Assembly (NCBI RefSeq): GCF_000004195.4 | Contig: NC_030680.2 | Span: forward strand, 2,792,964 to 2,856,963 | DNA: 64,000 bases | Source: Xenopus tropicalis | Taxonomy: Eukaryota; Chordata; Amphibia; Anura; Pipidae | Reading direction: 5' to 3' | Shown: in pieces, positions 35,785-47,909 of the stretch | How positions within the stretch are numbered: the stretch's first letter is position 1 | Layout of the letters: each line of letters starts with the position of its first letter | Notes under the pieces: generated by a model | Database searches by the model: none | What the model was told of the DNA's origin: nothing | What the model saw: the letters and a program-made list of their open reading frames with translations, nothing else | Position numbers and translations under genes: made by a program

Positions 35785-36800
35785 CCCCCCAACTGTTTGG
35801 CCTTACTCCCCCCCCATCCTCCCTCTTCTCCCCCTTCTATATTTCCCCTCTCCCCCCATTTGTCTCTCTACTCCCCGAACCCCCTTTCCCTTCCCCTCTC
35901 TCCTTCTGTCTCTCATCCCCTCTCCTTTCCTTTTCTATTCCCCCCCCCAACTGTTTGGCCTTACTCCCCCCCATCCTCCCTCTTCTCCCCCCTTCTATAT
36001 TTCCCCTCTCCCCCCATTTGTCTCTCTACCCCCCGAACCCCCTTTCCCTTCCCCTCTCTCCTTCTGTCTCTCATCCCCTCTCCTTTCCTTTTCTATTCCC
36101 CCCCCCCAACTGTTTGGCCTTACTCCCCCCCATCCTCCCTCTTCTCCCCCCTTCTATATTTCCCCTCTCCCCCCATTTGTCTCTCTACCCCCCGAACCCC
36201 CTTTCCCTTCCCCTCTCTCCTTCTGTCTCTCATCCCCTCTCCTTTCCTTTTCTATTCCCCCCCCCCAACTGTTTGGCCTTACTCCCCCCCATCCTCCCTC
36301 TTCTCCCCCCTTCTATATTTCCCCTCTCCCCCCATTTGTCTCTCTACTCCCCGAACCCCCTTTCCCTTCCCCTCTCTCCTTCTGTCTCTCATCCCCTCTC
36401 CTTTCCTTTTCTATTCCCCCCCCAACTGTTTGGCCTTACTCCCCCCCATCCTCCCTCTTCTCCCCCCTTCTATATTTCCCCTCTCCCCCATTTGTCTCTC
36501 TACTCCCTGAACCCCCTTTCCCTTCCCCTCTCTCCTTCTGTCTCTCATCCCCTCTCCTTTCCTTTTCTATTCCCCCCCCCCAACTGTTTGGCCTTACTCC
36601 CCCCCATCCTCCCTCTTCTCCCCCCTTCTATATTTCCCCTCTCCCCCCATTTGTCTCTCTACTCCCCGAACCCCCTTTCCCTTCCCCTCTCTCCTTCTGT
36701 CTCTCATCCCCTCTCCTTTCCTTTTCTATTCCCCCCCAACTGTTTGGCCTTACTCCCCCCCCATCCTCCCTCTTCTCTCCCCTCTATATTCTTCATTCTC
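35785..36800 (+). repeat. ~157-bp polypyrimidine tandem array (family H, copy 2)
   Basis: Six to seven copies of the pyrimidine unit seen at 20275-21228, in the same orientation and nearly identical. The last copy is diverged and breaks up after CTCTATATTCTTCATTC. The 409-codon frame over it is read-through. Confidence 0.97.
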
Positions 36801-37609
36801 CCCCCCAACCTGTACAATATTCTGTTTTCAAAAATGAGATTTTTTTAGGCCATACCCAGTTACTAGTAGCCACACCCACATTCCAATGCACCCACCACCC
36901 TTGAGGGCCACAGTTAAGGACAATCTGTATGGTCTTCCTTTTCCATTAGTTAAATCTAAATTATTGGCAGTTATTCAGCAGTCGGAATGTTCCATAGACA
37001 GACTTGGAATGTTCCATAGACTTGGGGGCATTATACTAAAGGTAACGGCAGAGCAAACTGATCAACCATGAAAATCCCCATCAATTACCCCCCCCCCCAC
37101 CATTAGTCCATAGATTGAATCCCGTCTTTGAAATGTTAATGTGGGCCGGTGGGACGCGCCAGGAATAAGGTATTAGATACCTGTGGTTTCTCTGGATACT
37201 AAGAACATTGTGCGGCCGCGGAACAATCCGCCGTTTCCAGGGAAGAGAAAACATTTGTGTTCTTTGCACCTATTTATAAATGGCCGAGAGGAACTATTTG
37301 GAGGCAACAAGAGAAGCCTCTGTGTCGGCAGGAAAGGCCTCATTTGCCGTAAGAAAGAGGCGCTTTATTTTCCCAAGCAGCAACTGGGATGGTTGGGCGG
37401 ATGGACTGTTCAGCCGATTGGTTAGAAATCCGCTCTCTTTGGCCAATCACATGCAAGAGAAAACAGGTTGTTATTATATGAAGCAGAACTTTATGTCCAA
37501 TGGCACAAAAACCCTGGCAGTTGGGGGCTGCTGGGAGTTGTACTGATATATATTGATAATGTCCTCCCCTCCTTCTACTGTCTCATCTTTACAGTAGGAC
37601 AACATGATG
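36801..37609. other. Single-copy intronic stretch
   Basis: No gene recognised. It includes a repeated 11-mer (GGAATGTTCCATAGAC at 36986 and 37007), a C-run near 37089, and CTGCTGGGAGTTGTACT near 37528, a frequent frog repeat remnant. The overlapping frames at 37183-37546 are unsupported. Confidence 0.4.
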
Positions 37610-38729
37610 CCTGTAAGGCAAGATGGAGACAGTAGGGCAAGATGGAGACAGTAGGGCAAGATGGAGACAGTAGGGCAAGATGGAGACAGTAGGGCAAGAT
37701 GGAGACAGTAGGGCAAGATGGAGACAGTAGGGCAAGATGGAGACAGTAGGGCAAGATGGAGACAGTAGGGCAAGATGGAGACAGTAGGGCAAGATGGAAA
37801 CAGTAGGGCAAGATGGAGACAGTAGGGCAAGATGGAGACAGTAGGGCAAGATGGGAGACAGTAGGGGCAAGATGGAGACAGTAGGGCAAGATGAAGACAG
37901 TAGGGCAAGATGGAGACAGTAGGGCAAGATGGAGACAGTAGGGCAAGATGGAGACAGTAGGGCAAGATGGAGACATTAGGCCAAGATGGAGACAGTAGGG
38001 CAAGATGAAGACAGTAGGGCAAGATGGAGACAGTAGGGCAAGATGGAGACAGTAGGGCAAGATGGAGACAGTAGGGCAAGATGGAGACAGTAGGGCAAGA
38101 TGGAGACAGTAGGGCAAGATGGAGACAGTAGGGCAAGACGGAGACAGTAGGGCAAGACGGAGACAGTAGGGCAAGATGAGACAGTAGGGCAAGATGGGGA
38201 CAGTTGGGCAAGATGGAGACAGTAGGGCAAGATGGAGACAGTAGGACAAAATGGAGACAGTAGGGCAAGACGGAGACAGTAGGGCAAGATGGAGACAGTA
38301 GGGCAAGATGGAGACAGTAGGGCAAGATGGAGACGGTAGGACAAGATGGAGATGGAAGGGCAAGATGGAGACAGTAGGGCAAGATGGAGATGGAAGGGCA
38401 AGATGGAGATGGAAGGGCAAGATGGAGACAGAGGGCAAGATGGAGATGGAAGGGCAAGATGGAGACAGTAGGGCAAGATGGGGACAGTAGGGCAAGATGG
38501 AGACAGTAGGGCAAGATGGAGACAGTAGGACAAGATGGGGACAGTAGGGCAAGATGGGGACAGTAGGGCAAGATGGAGACAGTAGGACAAGACGGAGACA
38601 GTAGGGCAAGATGGAGACAGTAGGGCAAGATGGAGACAGTAGGGCAAGATGGAGATGGAAGGGCAAGATGGAGACAGTAGGGCAAGATGGAGATGGAAGG
38701 GCAAGATGGAGATGGAAGGGCAAGACTGA
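37610..38729 (+). repeat. 19-bp tandem array (family M, copy 1)
   Basis: About 59 copies of GCAAGATGGAGACAGTAGG, with variants GATGGGGACA, GACGGAGACA, GATGAAGACA and, toward the right, GATGGAGATGGAAGG. It is purine-rich on the sense strand. The minus strand has no stop in any frame of the unit, giving three overlapping antisense frames of hundreds of codons; these are not genes. The family recurs at 39002, 57228 and 61241. Confidence 0.98.
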
Positions 38730-39001
38730 GACTGTATATTATATAACAAGGGGGCCACTGCAAACTCTTTCCCCCCAGTCCCACAGTAATCTGAGAGACA
38801 CCGTGCAAGGTTTCAGGGAGTTGCACATGAAGAGTTTGATTTAATTAAAGTGATTCCCCCCCTTTTGCCCCATTAATGCCCCCCCCCCGGTTCCTTTATA
38901 GCAAATGAACAGTTAAAGGGTAAATAGTTGGCTCCTCGGTGCGTCGGCTGCAGATAAAGGAAGCGCTGACCCCACTCATTAGCCCTTTGATTTAATATAT
39001 T
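38730..39001 (+). repeat. Duplicated single-copy flank, copy 1
   Basis: Single-copy sequence from GTATATTATATAACAAGGGG to TTGATTTAATATATT that occurs again at 40066-40336. By eye the copies differ only in a C-run (about 10 C here, 12 in the other). Together with the preceding array it forms one unit of a ~1.33-kb direct duplication. Confidence 0.95.
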
Positions 39002-40065
39002 AGACAGTAGGGCAAGATGGAGACAGTAGGGCAAGATGAAGACAGTAGGGCAAGATGGAGACAGTAGGGCAAGATGGAGACAGTAGGGCAAGATGGAGAC
39101 AGTAGGGCAAGATGGACAGTAGGGCAAGATGGAGACAGGGCAAGATGGAGACAGTAGGGGCAAGATGGAGACAGTAGGGCAAGATGGAGACAGTAGGGCA
39201 AGATGGAACAGTAGGGCAAGATGGAGGACAGTAGGGCAAGATGGAGACAGTAGGGCAAGATGGAGACAGTAGGGCAAGATGGAGACAGTAGGGCAAGATG
39301 GAGACAGTAGGGCAAGATGGAGACAGTAGGGCAAGATGGAGACAGTAGGGCAAGATGGAGACAGTAGGGCAAGATGGAGACATTAGGGCAAGATGGAGAC
39401 AGTAGGGCAAGATGAAGACAGTAGGGCAAGATGGAGACAGTAGGGCAAGATGGAGACAGTAGGGCAAGATGGAGACAGTAGGGCAAGATGGAGACAGTAG
39501 GGCAAGATGGAGACAGTAGGGGCAAGATGGAGACAGTAGGGCAAGACGGAGACAGTAGGGCAAGACGGAGACAGTAGGGCAAGATGAGACAGTAGGGCAA
39601 GATGGGGACAGTTGGGCAAGATGGAGACAGTAGGGCAAGATGGAGACAGTAGGGCAAAATGGAGACAGTAGGGCAAGACGGAGACAGTAGGCAAGATGGG
39701 AGACAGTAGGGCAAGATGGAGACGTAGGGCAAGATGGGAGACGTAGGACAAGATGGAGATGGAAGGGCAAGATGGAGACAGTAGGGCAAGATGGAGATGG
39801 AAGGGCAAGATGGAGATGGAAGGGCAAGATGGAGACAGTAGGGCAAGATGGAGATGGAAGGGCAAGATGGAGACAGTAGGGCAAGATGGGGACAGTAGGG
39901 CAAGATGGAGACAGTAGGACAAGACGGAGACAGTAGGGCAAGATGGAGACAGTAGGGCAAGATGGAGACAGTAGGGCAAGATGGAGATGGAAGGGCAAGA
40001 TGGAGACAGTAGGGCAAGATGGAGATGGAAGGGCAAGATGGAGATGGAAGGGCAAGACTGAGACT
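39002..40065 (+). repeat. 19-bp tandem array (family M, copy 2)
   Basis: About 56 copies of the same 19-bp unit. Unit variants occur in the same order as in 37610-38729 toward the right end. One- to three-base indels are unusually frequent at 39110-39240 and 39685-39745 (for example GATGGACAG, GATGGAACAG, GTAGGCAAG), more than in the other arrays of this family. Confidence 0.97.
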
Positions 40066-40336
40066 GTATATTATATAACAAGGGGGCCACTGCAAACTCT
40101 TTCCCCCCAGTCCCACAGTAATCTGAGAGACACCGTGCAAGGTTTCAGGGAGTTGCACATGAAGAGTTTGATTTAATTAAAGTGATTCCCCCCCTTTTGC
40201 CCCATTAATGCCCCCCCCCCCCGGTTCCTTTATAGCAAATGAACAGTTAAAGGGTAAATAGTTGGCTCCTCGGTGCGTCGGCTGCAGATAAAGGAAGCGC
40301 TGACCCCACTCATTAGCCCTTTGATTTAATATATTG
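40066..40336 (+). repeat. Duplicated single-copy flank, copy 2
   Basis: Second copy of 38730-39001. It ends at the same ATATATT and then continues as GACAGTCGGGGGCG into single-copy DNA, where copy 1 instead joins AGACAGTAGGGC of the array. Confidence 0.95.
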
Positions 40337-42299
40337 ACAGTCGGGGGCGAATCATTCCGTTTAGTGTCTGGCGCTCGGCGAGGATCAATTTAATTAGAAA
40401 TAAAATGTGACTGGGGGTGTCGGGCGCGGCGAGAAGTGCTGACGGCCCATAAAGCCCAACGCCATCGGAACAATAAAGCCATCGACGTCTGCTCGAAAGT
40501 TAATGATGCGCAAAAAAACGGCTTAATATTGGCGGCTCAGCAGGGCCCCACGGGGGGGGGGGGCATTAAGCTAAGTGCAAGGGGTGGGGGGGCATCCCAG
40601 GGGGCACATTTAGGGACCCTACCAGCCATGAGAAGATCTAAATTATAACCAGAGCCCTGTATGCCAGCCAGTTGGCCCCCATTGGCCCCATTAGTCCTCC
40701 CATGGCACCCCCTCTGGCCCGGCCCAGAATCGCCCCAAGCCAGGCAGGCTGTATAGACTAATAGCAGCCCTCGGTAGGACCCTGGAAGGCCCCCGGTCAG
40801 CCATTATCCTTGGCCCCTATCCCTGGGCCCCAGGTCTCCAAGCGAGCGGATCTTCTCCCACCTATGGGTGGGCGATATCCGGCTAATTGGGTCGTTTGGC
40901 CCCGGGGCCAAATGATTGAATTAGAATGGCGGGTATAGGTGTGAAAAATTAAAACTGCCCGATTTCAGGCCAAATGTCGGTCAGTCAGGCCCATCAATAG
41001 TGCCCATACACGGATAACTAGCACTGCCCCGTGTGTGGGCACCTTGAGTTAGCTGGGCACCAATTATTAACCCATTGATCACACTGCCAACAAGTAGAAT
41101 TGGTCCCCAATGAAAAAAGACATGGTCAATGTACACATGATCTGCCCTAGCCACGCCCATTATGCCCCAAGCCCTGCCCCTATATGCAAATCACTCTTTT
41201 ACATCTCTTAGGGCCTTCCCTGCCGCGGGGTCCCTGACTGCAGAATCACCTGTGCCCCCCCCCCCATGGTGGCCCTGTCTTATCTGTCGCCCCCTACTGG
41301 CTTTATTGGCAGTTACAAGTAAAGGTGGGTGGTGCTTAAGCAGGCTGGATTATGCTAATGGGCGGAGCTATAAAGTTACAGGTGGGGGGTCCAGGCCCCC
41401 AGGATTTTGAGTTTCACAGTGGGCCAGTAGCCGCCCTACTTATAGGGTTAATAAAGACTGACCCCAATGGGTTCAAAGTGCCTCCTGAGACCCAGAGCAG
41501 GAGGGCCGCCCATGCTGTAATACACCCTCTATAGAATATAGCCCCTCCCACTCTAAAGAGAGCCAATCAGTGCGACATGTAGAGAGCAGGTGGCTACATT
41601 AATTGCCCCCCCCCTCCCTTTGGCACCTGCGCAGCGCATAGTTCTGCCCCGGGGGTGGGTGGGTTTATTATTTTTGCCCCCCCAGCACTAGGCAAACTGT
41701 TTTGTCTTTGCATTGGCCACGGGCCACACAGAGGGGCCACTGGATAAACACAAAGGCGCCAGTGAGTGCGGCCGGCTAGAGAGGGGGCTCTGTGTCCCGC
41801 TGCCCAAACTCAGGCCTGTTTTTCCCCCCCTATTTTATTTTGTTTTTTTGGCTGCTTGGGCGGCGGATTCCCCACGGGGCCCCATGAATGGCCGCTCTGT
41901 CCGGCGCTGCTCCATAGACGTTCCTGTGTTCCCCTAATTATTCGCCCGTCACTGGGTTCCCACATGACATTCGAGCGGGTTTTACAGTCGTAACGCACTC
42001 ACGTGCCTGCAATAAAGCCCATAGCAACAATCGCCGCTTTCTCTGCCCCACAGTGCCGCCCTTGTTGTCTGCGCCAGTCACGCCAGCTCCCGGGCAAATG
42101 CCGGCACAATGGCGCAACCGGCCCGGGAAACACTGAGAAGCCCCCCACTTATCTCCCACATTGGGGCCCCACAATGGCCTTTGTCTCCCCCCTTCCAGGG
42201 GCCAGTAGTGACCAATAGCCTGTAGTAAAGGTGTGGCCCCCAAACGTGGCACATAGGCTGGCACAGCCCTGGCGAGATCACTGGCAACTACAGTCTCTC
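40337..42299. other. Single-copy intronic stretch
   Basis: About 2 kb without arrays. 40337-40520 has candidate regulatory texture (GAGGATCAATTTAATTAG). A G-run lies at 40551-40562. 40650-41110 is rich in GGCC and GGCCAAAT words common in frog introns. 41180-41960 has short C-runs and overlapping open frames on both strands with no domain. No gene supported. Confidence 0.4.
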
Positions 42300-42478
42300 T
42301 TTCAAACCACTCCCTGGTTACTAAGGTCATTTGGACCCTAGCAACCAGATAGCTGCCGAAACTCCAAACTGGAAAGCTGCTGAAGAAAAAGTAAAATGAT
42401 TAAAAAAAGAAGACCAATTGCAAGTTACTCTCTACGTCATCACAAAAGTTAACATCCCCTTTAATAATTCAGGGAAGT
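42300..42478 (-). mobile_element. Partial copy of a dispersed frog element
   Basis: Words here are the reverse complement, in order, of parts of the element at 47872-49788: CCCTAGCAACCAGATAG, AGACCAATTGCAAGTTAC, CTCTCTACGTCAT, AAAAGTTAACATCCCCTTTA. Two diverged copies in opposite orientation within one window show that this is a dispersed repeat. I recall it as very common in Xenopus. No coding capacity. Confidence 0.6.
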
Positions 42479-43589
42479 TGGTCGTTCGGCCTCCAGTCAG
42501 AATCCGTGTGTGGGGTCTATAGGGGCCCATTGGGCAATGACTGTGTCAGCGTATCCAGCCCTTGCCCAGAAGGATTCACTAACCCCCCCCCAGTAGGTAT
42601 CTGGCCCATGTTTAGCCAGATGTGGGTGAGGCAGCCTGCCCCAACTGCCCCCAATATGGCTGATAAGGTGCCACAGTGGTCTGGAGGGGCGGAGCTTATA
42701 TTGGCCATGCATGGCCAGCCCCACCCCTTACCCTACTGTACCAGTGAGTGGCATGGAAAGGGGCAACTTGGGCAAACTGGGCAAGAGGCAAAGGGCATAT
42801 CTAGTCAATGCCAGAATGAGGGGTGGGCAACATTTGTTTTGGGCACAGTTGGGGCGCCACAATAAAAGGGGGAGATATTGGCAGAGAAAGGGGCGAGTAA
42901 GCAGTGGCCTGGGGGTATGGCTGGGGCATATGGATCGAGTGGCAGCGGTGGTGCCAGGGGGTAAGCAAGCAGGGCACCGGGGCAATTAGCATCGCTTTGG
43001 GCACCAATATTACTTGGCCCATGGTGCCAGCCAATCAGCCCCGTATTATGGGTTGGGCAGCCTGGGGGCCGAAGGTCCAGGTTAGTACCCGGCACTGGCA
43101 GCGCATTAATAGGCAACTGGACTCGGACTTTCCCTGCCAGTGAGTCCATTACAGTATCAGTGGGACGCAGCCCCCCCGGCCCCACGCTTTGTTTATTAAC
43201 TGAGCCCCACGCTGGGGGGATCCAATTTAATTCAGTGCGAGGCCGAGTATATCGGGGGTATAAATCTGCCCTAATGATGCCGCGGCCCAGACAGGTTTCC
43301 GCCTCTGTTTATGTCTGTTACCGATTCCCCTCATTATCCATGGGATTCCCCCCCCGGGTCCAACCACTTTACTCCACATTTCTTTCATTTTATGCCCAAC
43401 ACAATGTATTAGGGAGCAGCGTCAGCACCGGCACCCCCTTCCCTGCCGCCACCGCACCCCCATTTGTTATCATTACAGGAATATATTCATTATAATCGGC
43501 TGCAGCACTCACATCTGCTTAGGGGAAATAGGGCGCTGTGCCTTTAAGTATGGGCTGTAACTCTTTTCTGCCCGCAGGAATCATCGGAA
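42479..43589. other. Single-copy intronic stretch
   Basis: No gene recognised. GGGCAA and GGGCACC words are frequent at 42740-43110. 43185-43300 (CTTTGTTTATTAACTGAGCC, CCAATTTAATTCAGTGCG) could be a conserved element. The several frames on both strands over the same DNA are unsupported. Confidence 0.4.
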
Positions 43590-45293
43590 TCTTATTGGGG
43601 AGTTGTATCAGGAGTCAGAACCAGCAGTGCAGGGAAGGGACAGACACAGACACAGTGACAGTTACACATAACTATAAACCCAGTGAGAATGAGGGATGAA
43701 TGGATATTGGGGAGTTGTATCAGGAGTCAGAACCAGCAGTGCAGGGAAGGGAAAGGGACAGACACAGTGACAGTTACACATAACTATAAACCCAGTGAGA
43801 ATGAGGGATGAATGGATATTGGGGAGTTGTATCAGGAGTCAGAACCAGCAGTGCAGGGAAGGGAAAGGGACAGACACAGTGACAGTTACACATAACTATA
43901 AACCCAGTGAGAATGAGGAATGAATGGGTATTGGGGAGTTGTATCAGGAGTCAGAACCAGCAGTGCAGGGAAGGGAAAGGGACAGACACAGTGACAGTTA
44001 CACATAACTATAAACCCAGTGAGAATGAGGAATGAATGGATATTGGGGAGTTGTATCAGGAGTATCAGGAGTCAGAACCAGCAGTGCAGGGAAGGGAAAG
44101 GGACAGACACAGTGACAGTTACACATAACTATAAACCCAGTGAGAATGAGGGATGAATGGATATTGGGGAGTTGTATCAGGAGTCAGAACCAGCAGTGCA
44201 GGGAAGGGAAAGGGACAGACACAGTGACAGTTACACATAACTATAAACCCAGTGAGAATGAGGAATGAATGGATATTGGGGAGTTGTATCAGGAGTCAGA
44301 ACCAGCAGTGCAGGGAAGGGAAAGGGACAGACACAGTGACAGTTACACATAACTATAAACCCAGTGAGAATAAGGGATGAATGGGTATTGGGGAGTTGTA
44401 TCAGGAGTCAGAACCAGCAGTGCAGGGAAGGGAAAGGGACAGACACAGTGACAGTTACACATAACTATAAACCCAGTGAGAATGAGGGATGAATGGATAT
44501 TGGGGAGTTGTATCAGGAGTCAGAACCAGCAGTGCAGGGAAGGGAAAGGGACAGACACAGTGACAGTTACACATAACTATAAACCCAGTGAGAATAAGGG
44601 ATGAATGGGTATTGGGGAGTTGTATCAGGAGTCAGAACCAGCAGTGCAGGGAAGGGAAAGGGACAGACACAGTGACAGTTACACATAACTATAAACCCAG
44701 TGAGAATGAGGAATGAATGGATATTGGGGAGTTGTATCAGGAGTCAGAACCAGCAGTGCAGGGAAGGGAAAGGGACAGACACAGTGACAGTTACACATAA
44801 CTATAAACCCAGTGAGAATAAGGGATGAATGGGTATTGGGGAGTTGTATCAGGAGTCAGAACCAGCAGTGCAGGGAAGGGAAAGGGACAGACACAGTGAC
44901 AGTTACACATAACTATAAACCCAGTGAGAATGAGGGATGAATGGATATTGGGGAGTTGTATCAGGAGTCAGAACCAGCAGTGCAGGGAAGGGAAAGGGAC
45001 AGACACAGTGACAGTTACACATAACTATAAACCCAGTGAGAATGAGGGATGAATGGATATTGGGGAGTTGTATCAGGAGTCAGAACCAGCAGTGCAGAGA
45101 AGGGAAAGGGACAGACACAGTGACAGTTACACATAACTATAAACCCAGTGAGAATGAGGAATGAATGGATATTGGGGAGTTGTATCAGGAGTCAGAACCA
45201 GCAGTGCAGGGAAGGGAAAGGGACAGACACAGTGACAGTTACACATAACTATAAACCCAGTGAGAATAAGGGATGAATGGGTATTGGGGAGCT
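43590..45293 (+). repeat. 112-bp tandem array (family D, copy 2)
   Basis: About 15 units of the 112-bp unit described at 13869-14914, same orientation. One unit near 44050 has a ten-base local duplication (TCAGGAGTATCAGGAG). Types GAGGAATGAATGG, GAGGGATGAATGG and AAGGGATGAATGG alternate in a partly regular order, pointing to multi-unit duplication. Confidence 0.97.
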
Positions 45294-46174
45294 AGAATTA
45301 AATGTATTTGGGGGTTTACTTCCCCTTTAATGGCACTTGTCCCGGTGAGACGGCCCCTTTGCGCTGTTAGAGCACAGTATAAACAAACCCCGCGCTGCCG
45401 CACAATGGGAGTCTATTCCAACAGAGTGAGATTGTGTTTCGCCGGCGGGAGATTGGATCTCTGTACCTGACAGTTAGTAACAGGCATTTCCTGGGGCAGA
45501 TAAGGGCTGCGAGACCCTGGGTAACAGCCGGACAAAGACCCCCTTGTTGAGGGCTCGGCTATTTAGGGACATAGGGAGGTGGGACAGTTCTGCTCACCAG
45601 TGATGAGCCCCCAGGTCAGTGAGTGTCGCACTAGTACTGAGTGTGCAAGGCTCCGCCCCCTCCCTCCTGTAACTCATTTGTTTTCCTTATAATGGAGTGT
45701 CAGCTCTGTGCACAAATGTGTGAGTGAATGAGCCCCACCCCCTCCTTGTCACCGACTGTGTCCTCTATTCTTGGAAGGTTATGGCCAATCTTCTGGGGGG
45801 GCCGCCTCGCCCCCAGCCTCCCACAGTAACACCCAGTCTCCCCCCTGGGGGCAGTATTTCTATATAGACACCCAAGGGCCCATGCCTGGGGCAGCACCCA
45901 AATTAACATTAAAATCCCCTGTAACTAAAAGCCCTACTAACCCTCCTGCCATTGGCTCAGATAGGGGCGGAATTGGGCGGAGCTGGGGGTGTGACCAGGG
46001 GCATAACAGGGCGTGGCCACTGTGCAGCCAGTAGGCAGACGGGTCTCTCTGATTGTCTCCTGCAATGACATTTAGAGACTTAGGGATCTAGGGGTTGTTG
46101 TTTATTTGCCCCCGAGGGAAGTAGATTTCTACCTGACATTTTCTAAAGGAAACGGGAAAAAAGGACAATAAGTA
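45294..46174. other. Single-copy intronic stretch
   Basis: No gene recognised. TTTACTTCCCCTTTAATGGC near 45315 resembles a dispersed-element edge. The remainder is ordinary single-copy sequence with short unsupported frames. Confidence 0.4.
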
Positions 46175-46884
46175 ACATTTGCTCTATTACCCTATTACCC
46201 TATTACCCATTACCCTATTGCCCTATTACCCATTACCCTATTGCCCTATTATCCTATTGCTCTATTACCCTATTGCCCTATTACCCATTACCCTATTGCC
46301 CTATTATCCTATTGCTCTATTACCCTATTGCCCTATTACCCATTACCCTATTGCCCTATTATCCTATTGCTCTATTACCCTATTGCTCTATTACCCATTA
46401 CCCTATTGCCCTATTGCTCTATTACCCTATTGCCCTATTATCCTATTGCTCTATTACCCTATTGCCCTATTATCCTATTACCTTATTGCCCTATTACCCT
46501 ATTACCCCATTGCCCTATTACCCATTACCCTATTGCCCTATTGCTCTATTACCCTATTACCCTATTGCCCTATTACCCATTACCCTTTTGCCCTATTATC
46601 CTATTGCTCTATTACCCTATTACCCTATTGCCCTATTACCCATTACCCTTTTGCCCTATTATCCTATTGCTCTATTACCCTATTACCCTATTGCCCTATT
46701 ACCCATTACCCTTTTGCCCTATTATCCTATTGCTCTATTACCCTATTGCCCTATTACCCATTACCCTATTGCCCTATTGCCCTATTACCCTATTGCCCTA
46801 TTACCCTATTGCCCTATTACCCTATTGCCCTATTACCCATTACCCTATTGCCCTATTGCCCTATTACCCTATTGCCCTATTACC
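46175..46884 (+). repeat. 9-bp CCCTATTRC array with 63-bp higher-order unit
   Basis: About 78 copies of a 9-bp unit CCCTATTGC/CCCTATTAC, with variants CCCATTA, TCCTATT and GCTCTATT. In the middle, CCCTTTTGCC recurs at 46583, 46646 and 46709, exactly 63 bp (seven units) apart. All three + frames remain open because the unit has no stop; the frames of about 250-290 codons are not genes. Confidence 0.96.
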
Positions 46885-47871
46885 CAGGCAGGCAGAGGGC
46901 TACACAGAGCAGTCCCCCCATTATGTAGCCCCCCAACTAACCCCCATATGGAGGGATCCATTCCCTATAACGGCACAACCATTTGGGGGCCCCCTGTTTG
47001 CGCCCCAATACTGCCAGCTGAACGTTAAAGGCGCAGGGATTAAAGGGCTGGGAATGACGAGCCTCAGCGCTAACGAGGAGCCCGTTGGCAAAACAAGCAT
47101 CATTAGCCCCTAATTTGCTCCAAACCTTCGGCTCCGCCGGCGCCGGCCGCCATCTATCTTCACTAGGGCCGGGGAAGATGAGGGGTAATTGCATTTGTGG
47201 GGGTCGGGGGGGGGCGACCCCTCGCTGTGCCCATTTGCATAATAGTCAGCTCTTTGCTCCGGCGGCCGGGGCTGATTAGGATCCGACCGGTTCCACTTGC
47301 GCAGACTTCCGGCGAAGTTGGGGCGGCGCCGCCCGGCTCTAAGCAAACAAATGGGCGCAGGGGGAGGCCGATATGCTGAGTTTATGCAGATTTTCCCGCC
47401 GCCATCTGAATACGCCGCGCACTAATAGATCCTGCAGGAGCCATAACAGCCGCCGAGGCGCCGCCGAGGGGCCACTACATCTTAACAATGAGATTTAATT
47501 GACAAGAAGATTGTGCCGGAATGGGCCCATAAAGCGCCACCCTCGCCCGACTATTCCCACTCATTGCGCTCGCCCGGCATTTATCTTCTGTAATAAAGCG
47601 ATGGGCAGCGGCGGGCACTGCCCCCGGGCACCGACTACTGCACCAATACCGTGTGTGGGGGGGGGCATTAACCCTTTCATTCCCCTCCAGCATTATCCGT
47701 TCCTCCATAGAACTTTCCTTTCGCCTAAATCACCTGCTGCTTGGATATATCTATAGATACAGTGTATCCTCTATCTCTCTATCTACTGTGTATAGTTACT
47801 ATTAACCCCTCGCCTCCCAGTGCACATTCAGGTTGCGGGGCCACTCCCTGTGAATATTTAAGTTATTTAAT
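46885..47871. other. Single-copy intron with CpG-rich candidate element
   Basis: No gene recognised. 47100-47600 is CpG-rich and complex, with an inverted octamer (ATTTGCAT at about 47232), AATGAGATTTAATTGAC, and CAGGAGCCATAACAGCC. Frames on both strands overlap. A candidate regulatory element is more likely than coding sequence. Confidence 0.4.
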
Positions 47872-47909
47872 ATTAAAGGGTTAGTTCCCCTTTATATTAA
47901 CTTTTAATA

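Noticed and set aside
37474..40158. Antisense frames of 351-450 codons over the duplicated 19-bp arrays
   Set aside because: Same explanation. The shared N-terminal part is the duplicated unique flank, not a gene family.
46175..46884. Interstitial telomeric repeat
   Set aside because: The unit is CCCTATTRC (9 bp), not CCCTAA; no block of canonical telomere repeat is present.
46179..47113. Frames of about 250-290 codons reading LLPYYPIAL
   Set aside because: Read-through of a 9-bp stop-free unit in every frame.
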